NCBI GenBank assembly: GCA_017619975.1
Contig: JAFZRH010000014.1
Span: forward strand, 1 to 55,781
Direction of reading: 5' to 3'
DNA length: 55,781 nucleotides
Source of the DNA: Lachnospiraceae bacterium
GTDB taxonomy: Bacteria > Bacillota > Clostridia > Lachnospirales > Lachnospiraceae
Position 1 is the stretch's first letter. Each line of letters begins with the position of its first letter. The notes beneath the pieces were generated by a model. That model was given only the letters and a program-made list of their open reading frames with translations. It did no database searches and was not told the DNA's origin. Shown piece after piece: positions 8,675 to 17,469 of this stretch. Position numbers and translations under genes: made by a program.

Positions 8675-9343
8675 ATGAAACAGGAAATCTTTAACGGAAA
8701 AACGGTAGATGACGCCATCAATAAAGCGATCGTTGCGTTTGAAGTGACCAGCGATCAGCTCGGATATGAAGTAATCGACAAAGGATCCAACGGAATTCTC
8801 GGGATTGGAGCCCGTCCGGCGACGATCAAGGCCTGGGTGCTGATCCAGAGCATGGAAGACGTGGCAAAAGAATTTCTGACAAATGTCTTTGAAACGATGA
8901 ATCTGGAAGTAGAGATCGTTTCTGAATATAACGAAGAAGAACGGACTTTATCGCTGGATCTGCAGGGCGAAAACATGGGCATCCTGATCGGCAAGCGCGG
9001 CCAGACCCTGGATTCGCTGCAGTATCTGACCTCTCTGGTCGTCAATAAAGGCAGCGAGGATTATATCCGCGTAAAACTGGACATCGAAAACTACCGCGAA
9101 AGACGCGAGGATTCGCTCGAAAATCTGGCCCGCAGCTGTGCCGCCAAGGTCAAAAAGACCCGCCGCCCGGTAGTCCTGGAGCCTATGAACCCTTATGAGC
9201 GCCGCATTATTCACTCCTGCCTGCAGAACGACCGGAACGTGGTCACCTCCAGCGAAGGCGAGGAACCGTACCGGCACGTGGTTATCTCCTTAAAGCGTTA
9301 CAGCAAGGACAAGAAGAGCGAAAAGACGCCGGAGGAAGAGTAA
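8675..9343 (+). CDS. khpB: RNA-binding protein KhpB (Jag)
   Basis: An RNA-binding protein of 222 residues. The N-terminal Jag domain (VDDAINKAIVAFEV, with GILGIGARPATIKAW) is followed by a KH domain containing MGILIGKRGQTLDSLQYL near residues 105-122 and an R3H domain with PYERRIIHSCLQ (R-x3-H). In other Firmicutes it pairs with KhpA and affects cell division and envelope control. It lies 12 bases after yidC and ends the operon before a strong terminator. Confidence 0.95.
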   Translation: MKQEIFNGKTVDDAINKAIVAFEVTSDQLGYEVIDKGSNGILGIGARPATIKAWVLIQSMEDVAKEFLTNVFETMNLEVEIVSEYNEEERTLSLDLQGENMGILIGKRGQTLDSLQYLTSLVVNKGSEDYIRVKLDIENYRERREDSLENLARSCAAKVKKTRRPVVLEPMNPYERRIIHSCLQNDRNVVTSSEGEEPYRHVVISLKRYSKDKKSEKTPEEE

Positions 9344-9353
9344 AAAGCATGGG

Positions 9354-9379
9354 GGCGGGGCCGAAGGCCCCGCCTTTTT
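9354..9379 (+). terminator. intrinsic terminator after khpB
   Basis: GGCGGGGCC-GAA-GGCCCCGCC followed by TTTTT is a nine-base-pair perfect GC stem with a three-base loop. It separates the rpmH-khpB group from mnmE, which begins 12 bases later. Confidence 0.9.
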
Positions 9380-9391
9380 GAAGGAGTTTCT

Positions 9392-10759
9392 ATGGAATTC
9401 GATACCATTGCCGCCATTTCGTCAGGGCTGGTGCCCGGCGGGATCGGAATCGTCAGGGTCAGCGGACCGCAGGCCGTGAAGATCTGTGAGCCGCTCGTGA
9501 GGATCCGGGCCGTTTCCTTAAGCGGGGCAAAGGCCAATCATTTATACTACGGGAAGATCCTGGACGGGGAAACGGTGCTGGACGAGGCGCTGATCGCCGT
9601 TTTAAAGGCGCCGCACAGCTATACGGCGGAGGACACCGTGGAACTGCAGTGTCACGGCGGTCCTTTTGTGCTGGGGCGGGTGCTGGAGACGGTCCTAAAG
9701 GCAGGCGCCAGACTGGCGGAACCCGGTGAGTTTTCGAAACGGGCTTTTCTGAACGGCCGGCTGGACTTAAGCGAAGCCGAGGCCGTGATGGATCTTATCT
9801 CCTCTCACACCGAACTGGCCCGGGAAACTGCCGTAAAACAGCTGCAGGGCGCACATTCCGAAAAGATCCGCGCCATGCGGGCCGCTCTCCTGGAAAAAAC
9901 GGCCTATCTCGAAGCGGCACTGGACGATCCGGAACATTATGACCTGACGGGCTATGCCGAAGGCCTTCGGCCTGTCCTGGAGACGCTTCGAAAGGATATC
10001 CGAACGCTGCTGGCCTCGGCCGACAACGGAAGGCTTGCGGTCGAAGGCATCAAAACCGCCATTATCGGCCGGCCGAACGTCGGGAAATCCTCCTTTTTGA
10101 ACCGTCTGCTTGGCTTTGAGCGGGCTATCGTGACGCAGATCCCGGGCACGACGCGGGATACGATCGAGGAGAGCTTCCGCTGCGGGGATCTGGTGTTGCG
10201 TCTTTCGGATACGGCCGGCATCCGGGAAAGCACGGATGCGGTGGAACGGATCGGAATTGAGCGGGCCCGGGAGACGGTCCGGGAGGCGGATCTGGTTCTG
10301 CTGCTGACAGACGGTTCGCAGGCTTTTTCGGAGGAAGATGAGGCGCTTTTCGTCCTTTGCGAAGGGAAAAAGACGATCGTTCTGCTGAATAAGGCGGATC
10401 TGGGGCTGGCGGAAACGCCGGAAGCGGTCTCTTCCCGACGGAATCTGCCCTGTTTTGCGGTCTCGGCTTTGAACGGGGACGGGATCGAAGCGGTTCTTGA
10501 AAAAATACGGGTCCTCTTCTGTCTTGCCGAGATACGTCAGCAGCCGCTGCTCGTTACGAATCTGCGGCACAAGGAGCTTTTGCGGCAGGCCGAAGCGTCT
10601 CTCGGCTGCGCGCTGGATACGCTGGATCATCAGGCGCCGGAGGACTTTTTAACCATCGACCTGATGGACGCCTACCGCGCGCTCGGGCAGATCCTGGGCG
10701 AAGAAGTGGAGGAAGACCTGATCAACGAGATTTTCGGAAAATTCTGCATGGGGAAATAG
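9392..10759 (+). CDS. mnmE: tRNA modification GTPase MnmE
   Basis: With MnmG it makes the (carboxymethyl)aminomethyl group on U34 of certain tRNAs. The N-terminal folate-binding domain starts with MEFDTIAAISSGLVPGGIGI. The G domain has GRPNVGKSSFLN (near residue 227), IPGTTRDTIEE, DTAGIRE and NKAD. The C-terminus ends FGKFCMGK, which keeps the conserved cysteine. At 455 residues it is full length. AAGGAG precedes the ATG. It is followed by mnmG after six bases. Confidence 0.97.
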   Translation: MEFDTIAAISSGLVPGGIGIVRVSGPQAVKICEPLVRIRAVSLSGAKANHLYYGKILDGETVLDEALIAVLKAPHSYTAEDTVELQCHGGPFVLGRVLETVLKAGARLAEPGEFSKRAFLNGRLDLSEAEAVMDLISSHTELARETAVKQLQGAHSEKIRAMRAALLEKTAYLEAALDDPEHYDLTGYAEGLRPVLETLRKDIRTLLASADNGRLAVEGIKTAIIGRPNVGKSSFLNRLLGFERAIVTQIPGTTRDTIEESFRCGDLVLRLSDTAGIRESTDAVERIGIERARETVREADLVLLLTDGSQAFSEEDEALFVLCEGKKTIVLLNKADLGLAETPEAVSSRRNLPCFAVSALNGDGIEAVLEKIRVLFCLAEIRQQPLLVTNLRHKELLRQAEASLGCALDTLDHQAPEDFLTIDLMDAYRALGQILGEEVEEDLINEIFGKFCMGK

Positions 10760-10765
10760 AAGCCG

Positions 10766-12673
10766 ATGGGAAAAATAATCGAAAATACGGAAAAGGCTGA
10801 CGTGCTGGTGGTCGGAGCCGGTCACGCGGGCTGTGAAGCCGCGCTGGCTGCTGCCCGGCTCGGCTGTGAAACGGTGCTGTTCACGGTCAGTGTGGATTCG
10901 ATCGCCATGATGCCCTGCAATCCGAATATCGGCGGTACGTCGAAGGGACATCTGGTCCGCGAGGTGGACGCGCTGGGCGGCGAAATGGGGCGGAATATCG
11001 ATAAAAGCTTCATTCAAAGTAAAATGTTGAACGAATCCAAGGGACCGGCGGTCCATTCCCTGCGCGCGCAGGCGGACAAACGGGACTATTCCCAGAAGAT
11101 GCGGGAAACGCTGGAACATACGGAGCATTTAAGGATCCGCCAGGCGGAGGTCGCGAAGATCCTGGTCGGGGACGGAAAGATTCTCGGGGCAGAGACGGTC
11201 AGCGGGAAAAAATATCTGGCGCCGGCCGTGATCCTCTGTACGGGAACCTACTTAAACGCCCGCTGCGTATACGGCGAAGTCAGCGAGGAAACGGGACCCA
11301 ACGGCTTAAAGCGGGCCACGCATCTCTCTGACTCCTTACGGGAAAACGGCTTGAAGCTCCTGCGTTTTAAGACCGGAACCCCGGCCCGGATCGACGGCCG
11401 GACCGTGGATCTTTCCAAAATGGAGGAACAGAAAGGCGATGAAACGATCACGCCCTTCTCTTTCGAAAACAAGCCTGAGGAAGTAAAAAAGCAACAGATA
11501 AGTTGTTATTTGACCTATACAAACGAAAATACCCATAAAATCATAAGAGACAATATTGACCGCAGCCCGCTCTATTCCGGTGCGATCCGGGGAACCGGGC
11601 CCCGCTACTGCCCTTCCATCGAGGACAAGGTGATGAAGTTTCCGGATAAGGACCGGCATCAGCTTTTCATAGAGCCGGAAGGGCTGTATACGCATGAGCT
11701 GTATATCTCCGGGATGTCCAGTTCTCTGCCGGAGGACGTGCAGGAAGCCATGATCCGTACGGTGCCGGGGCTGGAACAGGCGGTGATCGTGCGGAACGCC
11801 TACGCGATCATGTACGACTGCCTGGATCCCATGCAGCTAAAGGCGTCGCTGGAGTGCAAACTGATCCGGGGCCTGTTCAGCGCGGGTCAGAGCAACGGCA
11901 GCTCCGGCTATGAAGAAGCGGCCGCCCAGGGCCTGATTGCCGGGATCAACGCCGCGCGGATGATCCGCGGGCAGGAAGCGGTGGTCTTAAAGCGCTCGGA
12001 AGCCTATATCGGCGTGCTGATCGACGATCTGGTCACCAAAGAAAACACGGAACCGTATCGAATGATGACCTCCCGGGCCGAGTACCGTCTTCTGCTCCGC
12101 CAGGACAACGCGGATCTGCGCCTGACGGAACTGGGCCACGAGATCGGGCTGATCAGCGAGGAGCGCTATCAGCATCTGCTGAAGAAAAAATCGGCCATCG
12201 AGGCGGAAATCCGCCGCACGGAGCATACGGTGATCGCCCCGACGGAAAAAGTACAGGCGCTTCTGGCTTCACGCTTCAGTACGCCGTTAAAGTCCGGCAT
12301 CACGCTTGCGGAGCTGATCCGGCGGCCGGAACTGGGGTATGCGATCCTGGCACCGGTGGATCCGGAGCGGCCGGCTCTTCCGGACGATGTCTGTGAGCAG
12401 GTTGAGATCTCCCTGAAATACGAAGGGTACATTTCCCGTCAGGCCGCGCAGGTGGAACATTTCCTGAAGCTGGAACGCCGGCGGATCCCGGAGGAACTGG
12501 ATTATAAAGACGTCGGTTCTTTGCGGATCGAAGCCCGGCAGAAACTGGAAAAGTTCCGTCCGGAAACCCTGGGGCAGGCATCCCGCATCGCCGGCGTATC
12601 GCCGGCGGACGTAGCGGTCCTGCAGGTCTATCTGGAAAAACACAAAAATGTTTCACGTGAAACATTGATGTGA
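10766..12673 (+). CDS. mnmG: tRNA modification FAD enzyme MnmG (GidA)
   Basis: FAD- and NADH-dependent partner of MnmE. The dinucleotide-binding motif [19 protein letters not shown] lies near residue 16, [22 protein letters not shown] is conserved, and the second family motif [21 protein letters not shown] is near residue 369. The 635 residues are full length. The last codons (NVSRETLM) are encoded by a perfect parS site, so the partition signal lies within the coding sequence. A terminator follows 30 bases after the stop. Confidence 0.97.
   Translation: MGKIIENTEKADVLVVGAGHAGCEAALAAARLGCETVLFTVSVDSIAMMPCNPNIGGTSKGHLVREVDALGGEMGRNIDKSFIQSKMLNESKGPAVHSLRAQADKRDYSQKMRETLEHTEHLRIRQAEVAKILVGDGKILGAETVSGKKYLAPAVILCTGTYLNARCVYGEVSEETGPNGLKRATHLSDSLRENGLKLLRFKTGTPARIDGRTVDLSKMEEQKGDETITPFSFENKPEEVKKQQISCYLTYTNENTHKIIRDNIDRSPLYSGAIRGTGPRYCPSIEDKVMKFPDKDRHQLFIEPEGLYTHELYISGMSSSLPEDVQEAMIRTVPGLEQAVIVRNAYAIMYDCLDPMQLKASLECKLIRGLFSAGQSNGSSGYEEAAAQGLIAGINAARMIRGQEAVVLKRSEAYIGVLIDDLVTKENTEPYRMMTSRAEYRLLLRQDNADLRLTELGHEIGLISEERYQHLLKKKSAIEAEIRRTEHTVIAPTEKVQALLASRFSTPLKSGITLAELIRRPELGYAILAPVDPERPALPDDVCEQVEISLKYEGYISRQAAQVEHFLKLERRRIPEELDYKDVGSLRIEARQKLEKFRPETLGQASRIAGVSPADVAVLQVYLEKHKNVSRETLM
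12649..12664. promoter_or_regulatory. parS site 1 (ParB binding), inside mnmG
   Basis: TGTTTCACGTGAAACA is a perfect match to the 16-bp palindromic parS known from Bacillus and most bacteria. It encodes the NVSRET end of MnmG. Confidence 0.95.
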
Positions 12674-12702
12674 CAAAAAGAGACCGGTGAGTCGGTGAGG
12701 CA

Positions 12703-12759
12703 GGTGAGCCGGGGAAACGTGAGCCAGGGGAACGGTTCTTCCCGGGCTCACCTTTTTTT
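12703..12759 (+). terminator. terminator after mnmG
   Basis: GGTGAGCC at 12703-12710 pairs with GGCTCACC at 12745-12752, followed by seven T. The long interior is partly self-complementary. It lies between the two parS sites and just upstream of the rsmG promoter. Confidence 0.75.
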
Positions 12760-12768
12760 GTCCGCGTC

Positions 12769-12797
12769 TTTACAAAAAACCGGAAATACGGTACAAT
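12769..12797 (+). promoter_or_regulatory. rsmG-parAB promoter
   Basis: TTTACA (12769-12774), a 17-base spacer and TACAAT (12792-12797) form a good sigma-A promoter. The predicted start of transcription, near 12804, falls inside the second parS site. Confidence 0.75.
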
Positions 12798-12802
12798 TCA
12801 GA

Positions 12803-12818
12803 TGTTTCACGTGAAACA
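12803..12818. promoter_or_regulatory. parS site 2, at the rsmG-parAB transcription start
   Basis: A second perfect TGTTTCACGTGAAACA, 154 bases from the first. It covers the expected transcription start and lies just before the GGGAGGT ribosome binding site of rsmG. ParB bound here could repress its own operon; that is inference. Confidence 0.95.
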
Positions 12819-12835
12819 CCGGGAGGTTTACGGAT

Positions 12836-13612
12836 TTGCGCAGAGAATATCTTGAAAAAGCATTTGCGGGACTCGGGATCCGGCTGGATTCCGGGCAGAT
12901 CCTTGCCTTTGAGCGATATACGGAGCTGCTGCTGAGCTGGAACGAAAAAATAAATCTGACCGCCATTACCGATCCGCAGGATATCGTCATAAAACATTTT
13001 GCGGACAGCTGCGGCCCCCTGGGAAAGGAAATCCTCGGAACGGAAGGCCGCCTGGCAGATATCGGGACCGGTGCCGGTTTTCCGGGAATTCCGCTGAAGA
13101 TCCTTTGCCCGGATCTGGAGATCGTTCTGATGGATTCGCTGAAAAAACGGATCGGTTTTCTGGAGACGGTTATTGACGAACTGTCGCTCAAAGGAATCCG
13201 CGCCGTGCACGGCCGTGCCGAGGATCTGGCCAGAACGAAGGAATTCCGGGAACAGTTTGATCTGGTGACGGCACGTGCCGTGGCGCAGCTGCCGGTGCTG
13301 GCGGAATACTGCCTGCCCTTTGTAAAGGTCGGAGGCAGTTTTCTGGCTTACAAATCCGCCGGCGCACAGCGGGAAACGGAACAGGCAGCGGCCGCGATCC
13401 GTCTTTTAGGAGGCGGAAAACCTGAAATCCGGGAATACCTGCTTCCGGATTCGGATTATCGGCGGAGTCTGATCCGGATCGAAAAACGCCGGGAGACGCC
13501 GAAAACATTCCCGAGGAAGGCCGGAACGGCTTCCAAAAAGCCTTTATACCGGGACCGGGGAAAGAATGACGCGGAAAAAGACGTGAAAATAAAGAATCCA
13601 GGTGAAAAATGA
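12836..13612 (+). CDS. rsmG: 16S rRNA m7G527 methyltransferase RsmG (GidB)
   Basis: Methylates N7 of G527 in 16S rRNA with S-adenosylmethionine. The SAM motif LADIGTGAGFPGIPLKI lies near residue 78 and DLVTARAVAQLPVLAEY near 142. The start is a TTG at 12836 with GGGAGGT eight bases upstream; no better start exists. The 258 residues include a basic tail of about 35 residues beyond the usual end. The stop overlaps the parA start (ATGA). The promoter just upstream has a parS site at its start point. Confidence 0.95.
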   Translation: MRREYLEKAFAGLGIRLDSGQILAFERYTELLLSWNEKINLTAITDPQDIVIKHFADSCGPLGKEILGTEGRLADIGTGAGFPGIPLKILCPDLEIVLMDSLKKRIGFLETVIDELSLKGIRAVHGRAEDLARTKEFREQFDLVTARAVAQLPVLAEYCLPFVKVGGSFLAYKSAGAQRETEQAAAAIRLLGGGKPEIREYLLPDSDYRRSLIRIEKRRETPKTFPRKAGTASKKPLYRDRGKNDAEKDVKIKNPGEK

Positions 13613-14379
13613 GTCGAATTATAGCAATTGCCAACCAAAAAGGAGGCGTCGGCAAGACGACAACGGTAATCAACCTGTCGGCTTGTCTGGCGGAAGCCGG
13701 GAAAAAGGTGCTGACGGTCGATATGGATCCGCAGGGGAACAGCTCCAGCGGACTCGGCCTGGAAAAAGACAAGCTGCAGAACAACGTGTATCAGATGATG
13801 ATCGGAAACAGCAAAATCCGGGACTGTCTGGTCAAAAGCAGCATGAAAAATGTCGACGTGCTTCCCGCAACGGTCCATCTGGCCGGCGCGGAGGTGGAGC
13901 TGTTCGGCGAACAGGGCAGCCAGTTTATTCTGAAAACGCAGCTGGATCTGATCCGGAAAGAATATGATTACATTCTGATCGACTGCCCGCCGTCCTTAAA
14001 TCTGCTGACCATCAACGCGATGACGGCGGCGGATTCGGTGCTGGTGCCGATCCAGTGCGAATACTACGCGCTGGAAGGCCTGTCGCAGCTTTTATATACC
14101 ATAGATCTGGTGCGGAAAAGCCTGAATCCTTCTCTGGAGATCGAAGGCGTGGTCTTTACCATGTATGACGCCCGGACGAACCTTTCTCTGGAGGTCGTGG
14201 ATAACGTAAAGCAGTATCTGAAGCAGAAAATCTATAAAACGATCATTCCCCGCAATGTGCGGCTGGCGGAAGCGCCGAGCCACGGACTGCCGATCATTTT
14301 GTATGATCCGCGCTCCGCAGGTGCCGAGAGTTACAGAAAACTGGCAAAAGAAGTGATCGCTTACAACAGGAAAAAGTAA
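13609..14379 (+). CDS. parA: chromosome partitioning ATPase ParA (Soj)
   Basis: Deviant Walker ATPase that moves or organises ParB-parS complexes. The N-terminus SRIIAIANQKGGVGKTTTV has the signature lysine of the KGGVGKTT motif, with DMDPQGN near residue 45 and DCPPSLNLLT near 124. It is 256 residues long, normal for Soj, and lacks the N-terminal DNA-binding region of plasmid ParA. The start overlaps the rsmG stop by four bases. parB follows after 41 bases. Confidence 0.97.
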   Translation: MSRIIAIANQKGGVGKTTTVINLSACLAEAGKKVLTVDMDPQGNSSSGLGLEKDKLQNNVYQMMIGNSKIRDCLVKSSMKNVDVLPATVHLAGAEVELFGEQGSQFILKTQLDLIRKEYDYILIDCPPSLNLLTINAMTAADSVLVPIQCEYYALEGLSQLLYTIDLVRKSLNPSLEIEGVVFTMYDARTNLSLEVVDNVKQYLKQKIYKTIIPRNVRLAEAPSHGLPIILYDPRSAGAESYRKLAKEVIAYNRKK

Positions 14380-14420
14380 TTTTCCCGAAGAGTAAAACCG
14401 AAAACAGGAGAATCAGGAAA

Positions 14421-15350
14421 ATGAACAAGAAAAATGCGCTTGGAAAGGGCTTATCGGCCTTAATTCCTTCCTACGGGGAAGAAAAAGTGGAAAAGCATCC
14501 GGAAAATTTCACGGAAACAAAAAAGTTATCCACATCTGCAAAGGAAAAAGTGGATAAAGCGGTGGACAATTCGAACAAAGTTTTGCAGCTTCCGCTCTCG
14601 AAAGTAGAGCCGCGGGAGAAGCAGCCGCGTATTGTTTTCGATGAAGAATCACTGGCCGAACTGGCGGAATCCATCAAAAGGCACGGTGTTCTGCAGCCGA
14701 TTCTCGTAAGCCAGAAAGGGGATCATTATGAGATCGTAGCCGGCGAGCGCCGCTGGCGGGCGGCAAAACTGGCCGGATTAACGAAGATCCCGGCTATTTT
14801 GGGCAGTTTTGATGAAAAGCAGATCAACGAGCTGGCCCTGATCGAAAACATTCAGCGGGAGGACTTAAATCCGATCGAGGAGGCGCAGGCTTACAGGCAG
14901 CTGATCGATGAATACGGCTTAAAGCAGGACGAACTGGCGCAGCGGATCGCCAAGAGCCGGACGGCTGTCACGAACAGCCTGCGGCTGTTAAAACTGGATG
15001 AGCGGGTTCAGGCGCTGGTCATGCAGGGCTCCTTAAGCGAAGGTCACGCCAGGACGCTTCTGGCGCTTGCCGATAAGAAGCAGCAGTACGCGCTGGCGCA
15101 GGAGATACTGGAGAAGACGCTCAGCGTGCGGGAAACGGAACGTCTGATCAAACGAATGACGGCACCGGCACCGGAAAAGAAACTGGCCGCCTACCGTGAC
15201 CAGACGGCATATGACGAGTTGGTGCTGGCCCTGCGACGTTCTTTAGGTACCAAAGTATCAATCCGCCGGACAGAGCAGGAGAAGGGCCAGCTGGTCATAG
15301 ATTATTATTCGGTAGAAGAACTGGAACGCATTGCGGCCCTGCTGAAATGA
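14421..15350 (+). CDS. parB: chromosome partitioning protein ParB (Spo0J)
   Basis: Binds parS and spreads as a CTP-dependent clamp. The N-terminus NKKNALGKGLSALIPS is typical, with a linker of about 45 residues, then the CTP-binding motif GERRWRAAKLAG (near residue 111), ENIQREDLNPIEEA, the helix-turn-helix QDELAQRIAKSRTAVTNSLRLL, and the dimer domain at the end. At 309 residues it is typical. Two perfect parS sites lie 1.6-1.8 kb upstream. Confidence 0.97.
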   Translation: MNKKNALGKGLSALIPSYGEEKVEKHPENFTETKKLSTSAKEKVDKAVDNSNKVLQLPLSKVEPREKQPRIVFDEESLAELAESIKRHGVLQPILVSQKGDHYEIVAGERRWRAAKLAGLTKIPAILGSFDEKQINELALIENIQREDLNPIEEAQAYRQLIDEYGLKQDELAQRIAKSRTAVTNSLRLLKLDERVQALVMQGSLSEGHARTLLALADKKQQYALAQEILEKTLSVRETERLIKRMTAPAPEKKLAAYRDQTAYDELVLALRRSLGTKVSIRRTEQEKGQLVIDYYSVEELERIAALLK

Positions 15351-15399
15351 TGCGCCGGTTCCGCATAGAATAAGAACAAAAAGCAATATATATAAAAAA

Positions 15400-15448
15400 C
15401 AGTCAATATTTGCATCTTAAATACCAATATATTTGCGAATATTGACTG
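15400..15448. promoter_or_regulatory. inverted repeat between parB and DUF4446 gene
   Basis: CAGTCAATATTTGC at 15400-15413 is repeated inverted as GCGAATATTGACTG at 15435-15448 (13 of 14 paired) across a 21-base AT-rich loop. There is no T-run after it, so it is not a standard terminator. An operator or an mRNA leader structure for the next gene is possible. Confidence 0.55.
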
Positions 15449-15461
15449 CAGCGAGGGTTTT

Positions 15462-16004
15462 ATGGGAAGCAAGATTTTAAGTGAAATCGGAATAGACAGC
15501 GGACTGCTGCTGCTGATCCTTCTGTTTTTGGTCGTCGTTTATACGGTTCTCATGATCTACTGGCTCGTCCGGTCACGGAAGATGTTCCAGCGCTACGAGG
15601 TCTTCATGCGCGGCAAGGACGCGGCTTCGCTGGAGGATCTTCTGGCGCAGCTGACCTTTAAGATCGACAACCTTCAGAATCAGGACATGGCAAACAAGGA
15701 CATGCTGCGGGTCATCAACCGGAATCTGGTCAACAGTTATCAGAAAACCGGTATCACAAAGTACAATGCCTTTGAAGGGATGGGCGGCATGGCCAGCTTT
15801 GCCATTGCCTTGCTGGACCTCAACAATAACGGTTTTATCGTCAACGTGATCCACAGCCGCAGCAGCTGCTACACGTATTTAAAAGAGATCAAAAACGGCA
15901 GCTGCGAGGTGGCGCTCGGCGCGGAGGAAAAGTCCGCGCTGATGCAGGCCATGCGCAAGCGCGACCGCTTTTACGATAACGACGAAGAGATCCTGGAGCG
16001 CTGA
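15462..16004 (+). CDS. DUF4446 family membrane-anchored protein
   Basis: A 180-residue protein with one N-terminal membrane segment (LLLLILLFLVVVYTVLMIYWLV, residues about 15-36), a coiled stretch near 50-85 and a compact C-terminal domain with TKYNAFEGMGGMASFAIALLD and NGFIVNVIHSRSSCYTYLKEI, the hallmark of DUF4446. The function is unknown. In Clostridia this family usually follows parB, as here, which hints at a link with the chromosome or cell envelope, but no role is shown. The start has a GCGAGGG stretch upstream. Confidence 0.85.
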   Translation: MGSKILSEIGIDSGLLLLILLFLVVVYTVLMIYWLVRSRKMFQRYEVFMRGKDAASLEDLLAQLTFKIDNLQNQDMANKDMLRVINRNLVNSYQKTGITKYNAFEGMGGMASFAIALLDLNNNGFIVNVIHSRSSCYTYLKEIKNGSCEVALGAEEKSALMQAMRKRDRFYDNDEEILER

Positions 16005-16118
16005 GACGAGCGCGCGCTTCTTTAGGCAGGGAAAAAGCGCCTCGGACCGGTCGAAAAGATCCGGCAGCGCAGCCGGACGGCTGAAAGAAGAAACGGTAAG
16101 GGAATGCGGTAAAAACCC

Positions 16119-17360
16119 ATGAACGGAACAGAAAAGAAAACAGGTTTTATGCAGAGCGGGCCGGCGGTCAGGATCAAAAAGCTGCTGACGGCCGCTTTGT
16201 TTCTGGCAATGCTGGCGCTGATCGCGGTCGCTGCCCTGCGGATCACCCGAAAAGAAACGGTGACGGAAGAAAAGGCGGTTCATTTTATCCGGACGGAAGC
16301 CTCTCTGGAAGATGAATTCGAGGACGAAACCGTCTGCCCCGTGACGTATGAATCCGAAAACGGTGCATATGAATGTACCGTAAAATACAGCTTTGAAGCC
16401 TGGGAAGCCCTGCCGGAGGATCACAGCTTCGACGGAATCGTATATTTCTTTGCGGACGGGCGCTATGCGGCGTTTGATCATGCCGCCTCAGCAGAGGAGA
16501 TCACGGCGGCGGTCCGCGATCTGAACGCGGATGCCAATCACGCCGCGCTCGGCGCAGCGCTGGCGCTGGGGCTCATGGCCGTCAGTCTGCTCCTCATGGT
16601 GCTCTGGGGGCATTTCTTCACGGATTACGAGCAGATCTGGTTCCTTTCCATCATGATCCTGGCCGGCGTCATCTCCATTCTTTTCCCGGAAGAGGACGTG
16701 AACGGCGTGCAGGGCATCGTCATCATGGCGCTGTACCTCCTGGATACCTTCTTAAATATTCTTTGCGAGCTGCTGATCTCCAAGCAGAGCAAATGGAATT
16801 TCATCGTTTCGGTCTTCGTGGAGATCACCGAGATCGTGATCTGCCTGGTGCTGGCCTACCGTTTCATGACGCTTGCCACGACGCTGTTCTTCTGGCTGCC
16901 GATCGATATCATCAGTTTTGTCAACTGGCACAAGCATCCGGATCGGGAAGAAGAGGAGCTGACGAAGGTTCGCAAGCTTTCGGGGCTTACCAAGGCGCTG
17001 ATCCTGGCCGGCATCGCGGTCTGGACGCTCGGCTTCGGCTGGCTTTTATCCGGGCTGAATATCTCGACGGACCTGTTCGGCGGAAACGCGACCGCGGCGA
17101 CCGTGGTCTGCTACCTGGATGCCTGCGCCTCGGTGGTCGGCATCGTGAACGGCGTGCTGATCTTCCTGCGCTATCAGGAGCAGTGGCTGGCCTGGATCGC
17201 GGAAGCGCTCCTGGAGGGCGTCATCAATGTGATCTCCGGTCAGTACGTGCTGCTGGTCCTAAAGGCCGGGTACCTCACCAACTCCACCTACGGATATATT
17301 AAGTGGAGAAAGTACATTGCGACGCACGAGAAAGAAGAGCAGAAGCTGCTGTCGCTGTAA
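16119..17360 (+). CDS. PnuC-like membrane transporter with extra N-terminal part
   Basis: A 413-residue membrane protein. Residues 20-43 form a membrane segment, followed by an outside region of about 90 residues (EDEFEDETVCPVTYESENG...), then about seven further segments. Two stretches resemble the repeated halves of PnuC vitamin-precursor transporters: FWLPIDIISFVNWHKH near 263 and RYQEQWLAWIAEALLEG with YLTNSTYGYIKW near the end. PnuC proteins usually have about 200-250 residues, so the N-terminal third is an addition. The substrate (a nicotinamide riboside-like or thiamine-like compound) cannot be read from the sequence. The ribosome binding site is weak. Confidence 0.65.
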   Translation: MNGTEKKTGFMQSGPAVRIKKLLTAALFLAMLALIAVAALRITRKETVTEEKAVHFIRTEASLEDEFEDETVCPVTYESENGAYECTVKYSFEAWEALPEDHSFDGIVYFFADGRYAAFDHAASAEEITAAVRDLNADANHAALGAALALGLMAVSLLLMVLWGHFFTDYEQIWFLSIMILAGVISILFPEEDVNGVQGIVIMALYLLDTFLNILCELLISKQSKWNFIVSVFVEITEIVICLVLAYRFMTLATTLFFWLPIDIISFVNWHKHPDREEEELTKVRKLSGLTKALILAGIAVWTLGFGWLLSGLNISTDLFGGNATAATVVCYLDACASVVGIVNGVLIFLRYQEQWLAWIAEALLEGVINVISGQYVLLVLKAGYLTNSTYGYIKWRKYIATHEKEEQKLLSL

Positions 17361-17365
17361 AAACC

Positions 17366-17419
17366 TTAATCAAACGTTAATCTTTCCTCAAAGACCCGTT
17401 AAGGAACGGGGGCTATACT
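17366..17419 (+). promoter_or_regulatory. response-regulator-type promoter with 11-bp-phased sites
   Basis: TTAATC at 17366 and 17377, a weaker TCAAAG at 17388 and TTAAGG at 17399 are spaced exactly 11 bases apart. The -10 box TATACT follows at 17414-17419 with no good -35, so the last sites cover the -35 position. OmpR-family regulators bind such phased direct repeats, and the operon encodes one. Confidence 0.65.
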
Positions 17420-17469
17420 CGGATCATCAAAAGCAAACGGCGGATGATCCGGCGGGAAAGGAAGATACA

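Noticed and set aside
15951-16118. A riboswitch before the PnuC-like gene.
   Set aside because: I looked for a structured leader with known THF, TPP or NAD-type motifs; the gap has only loose stems and no recognisable core.
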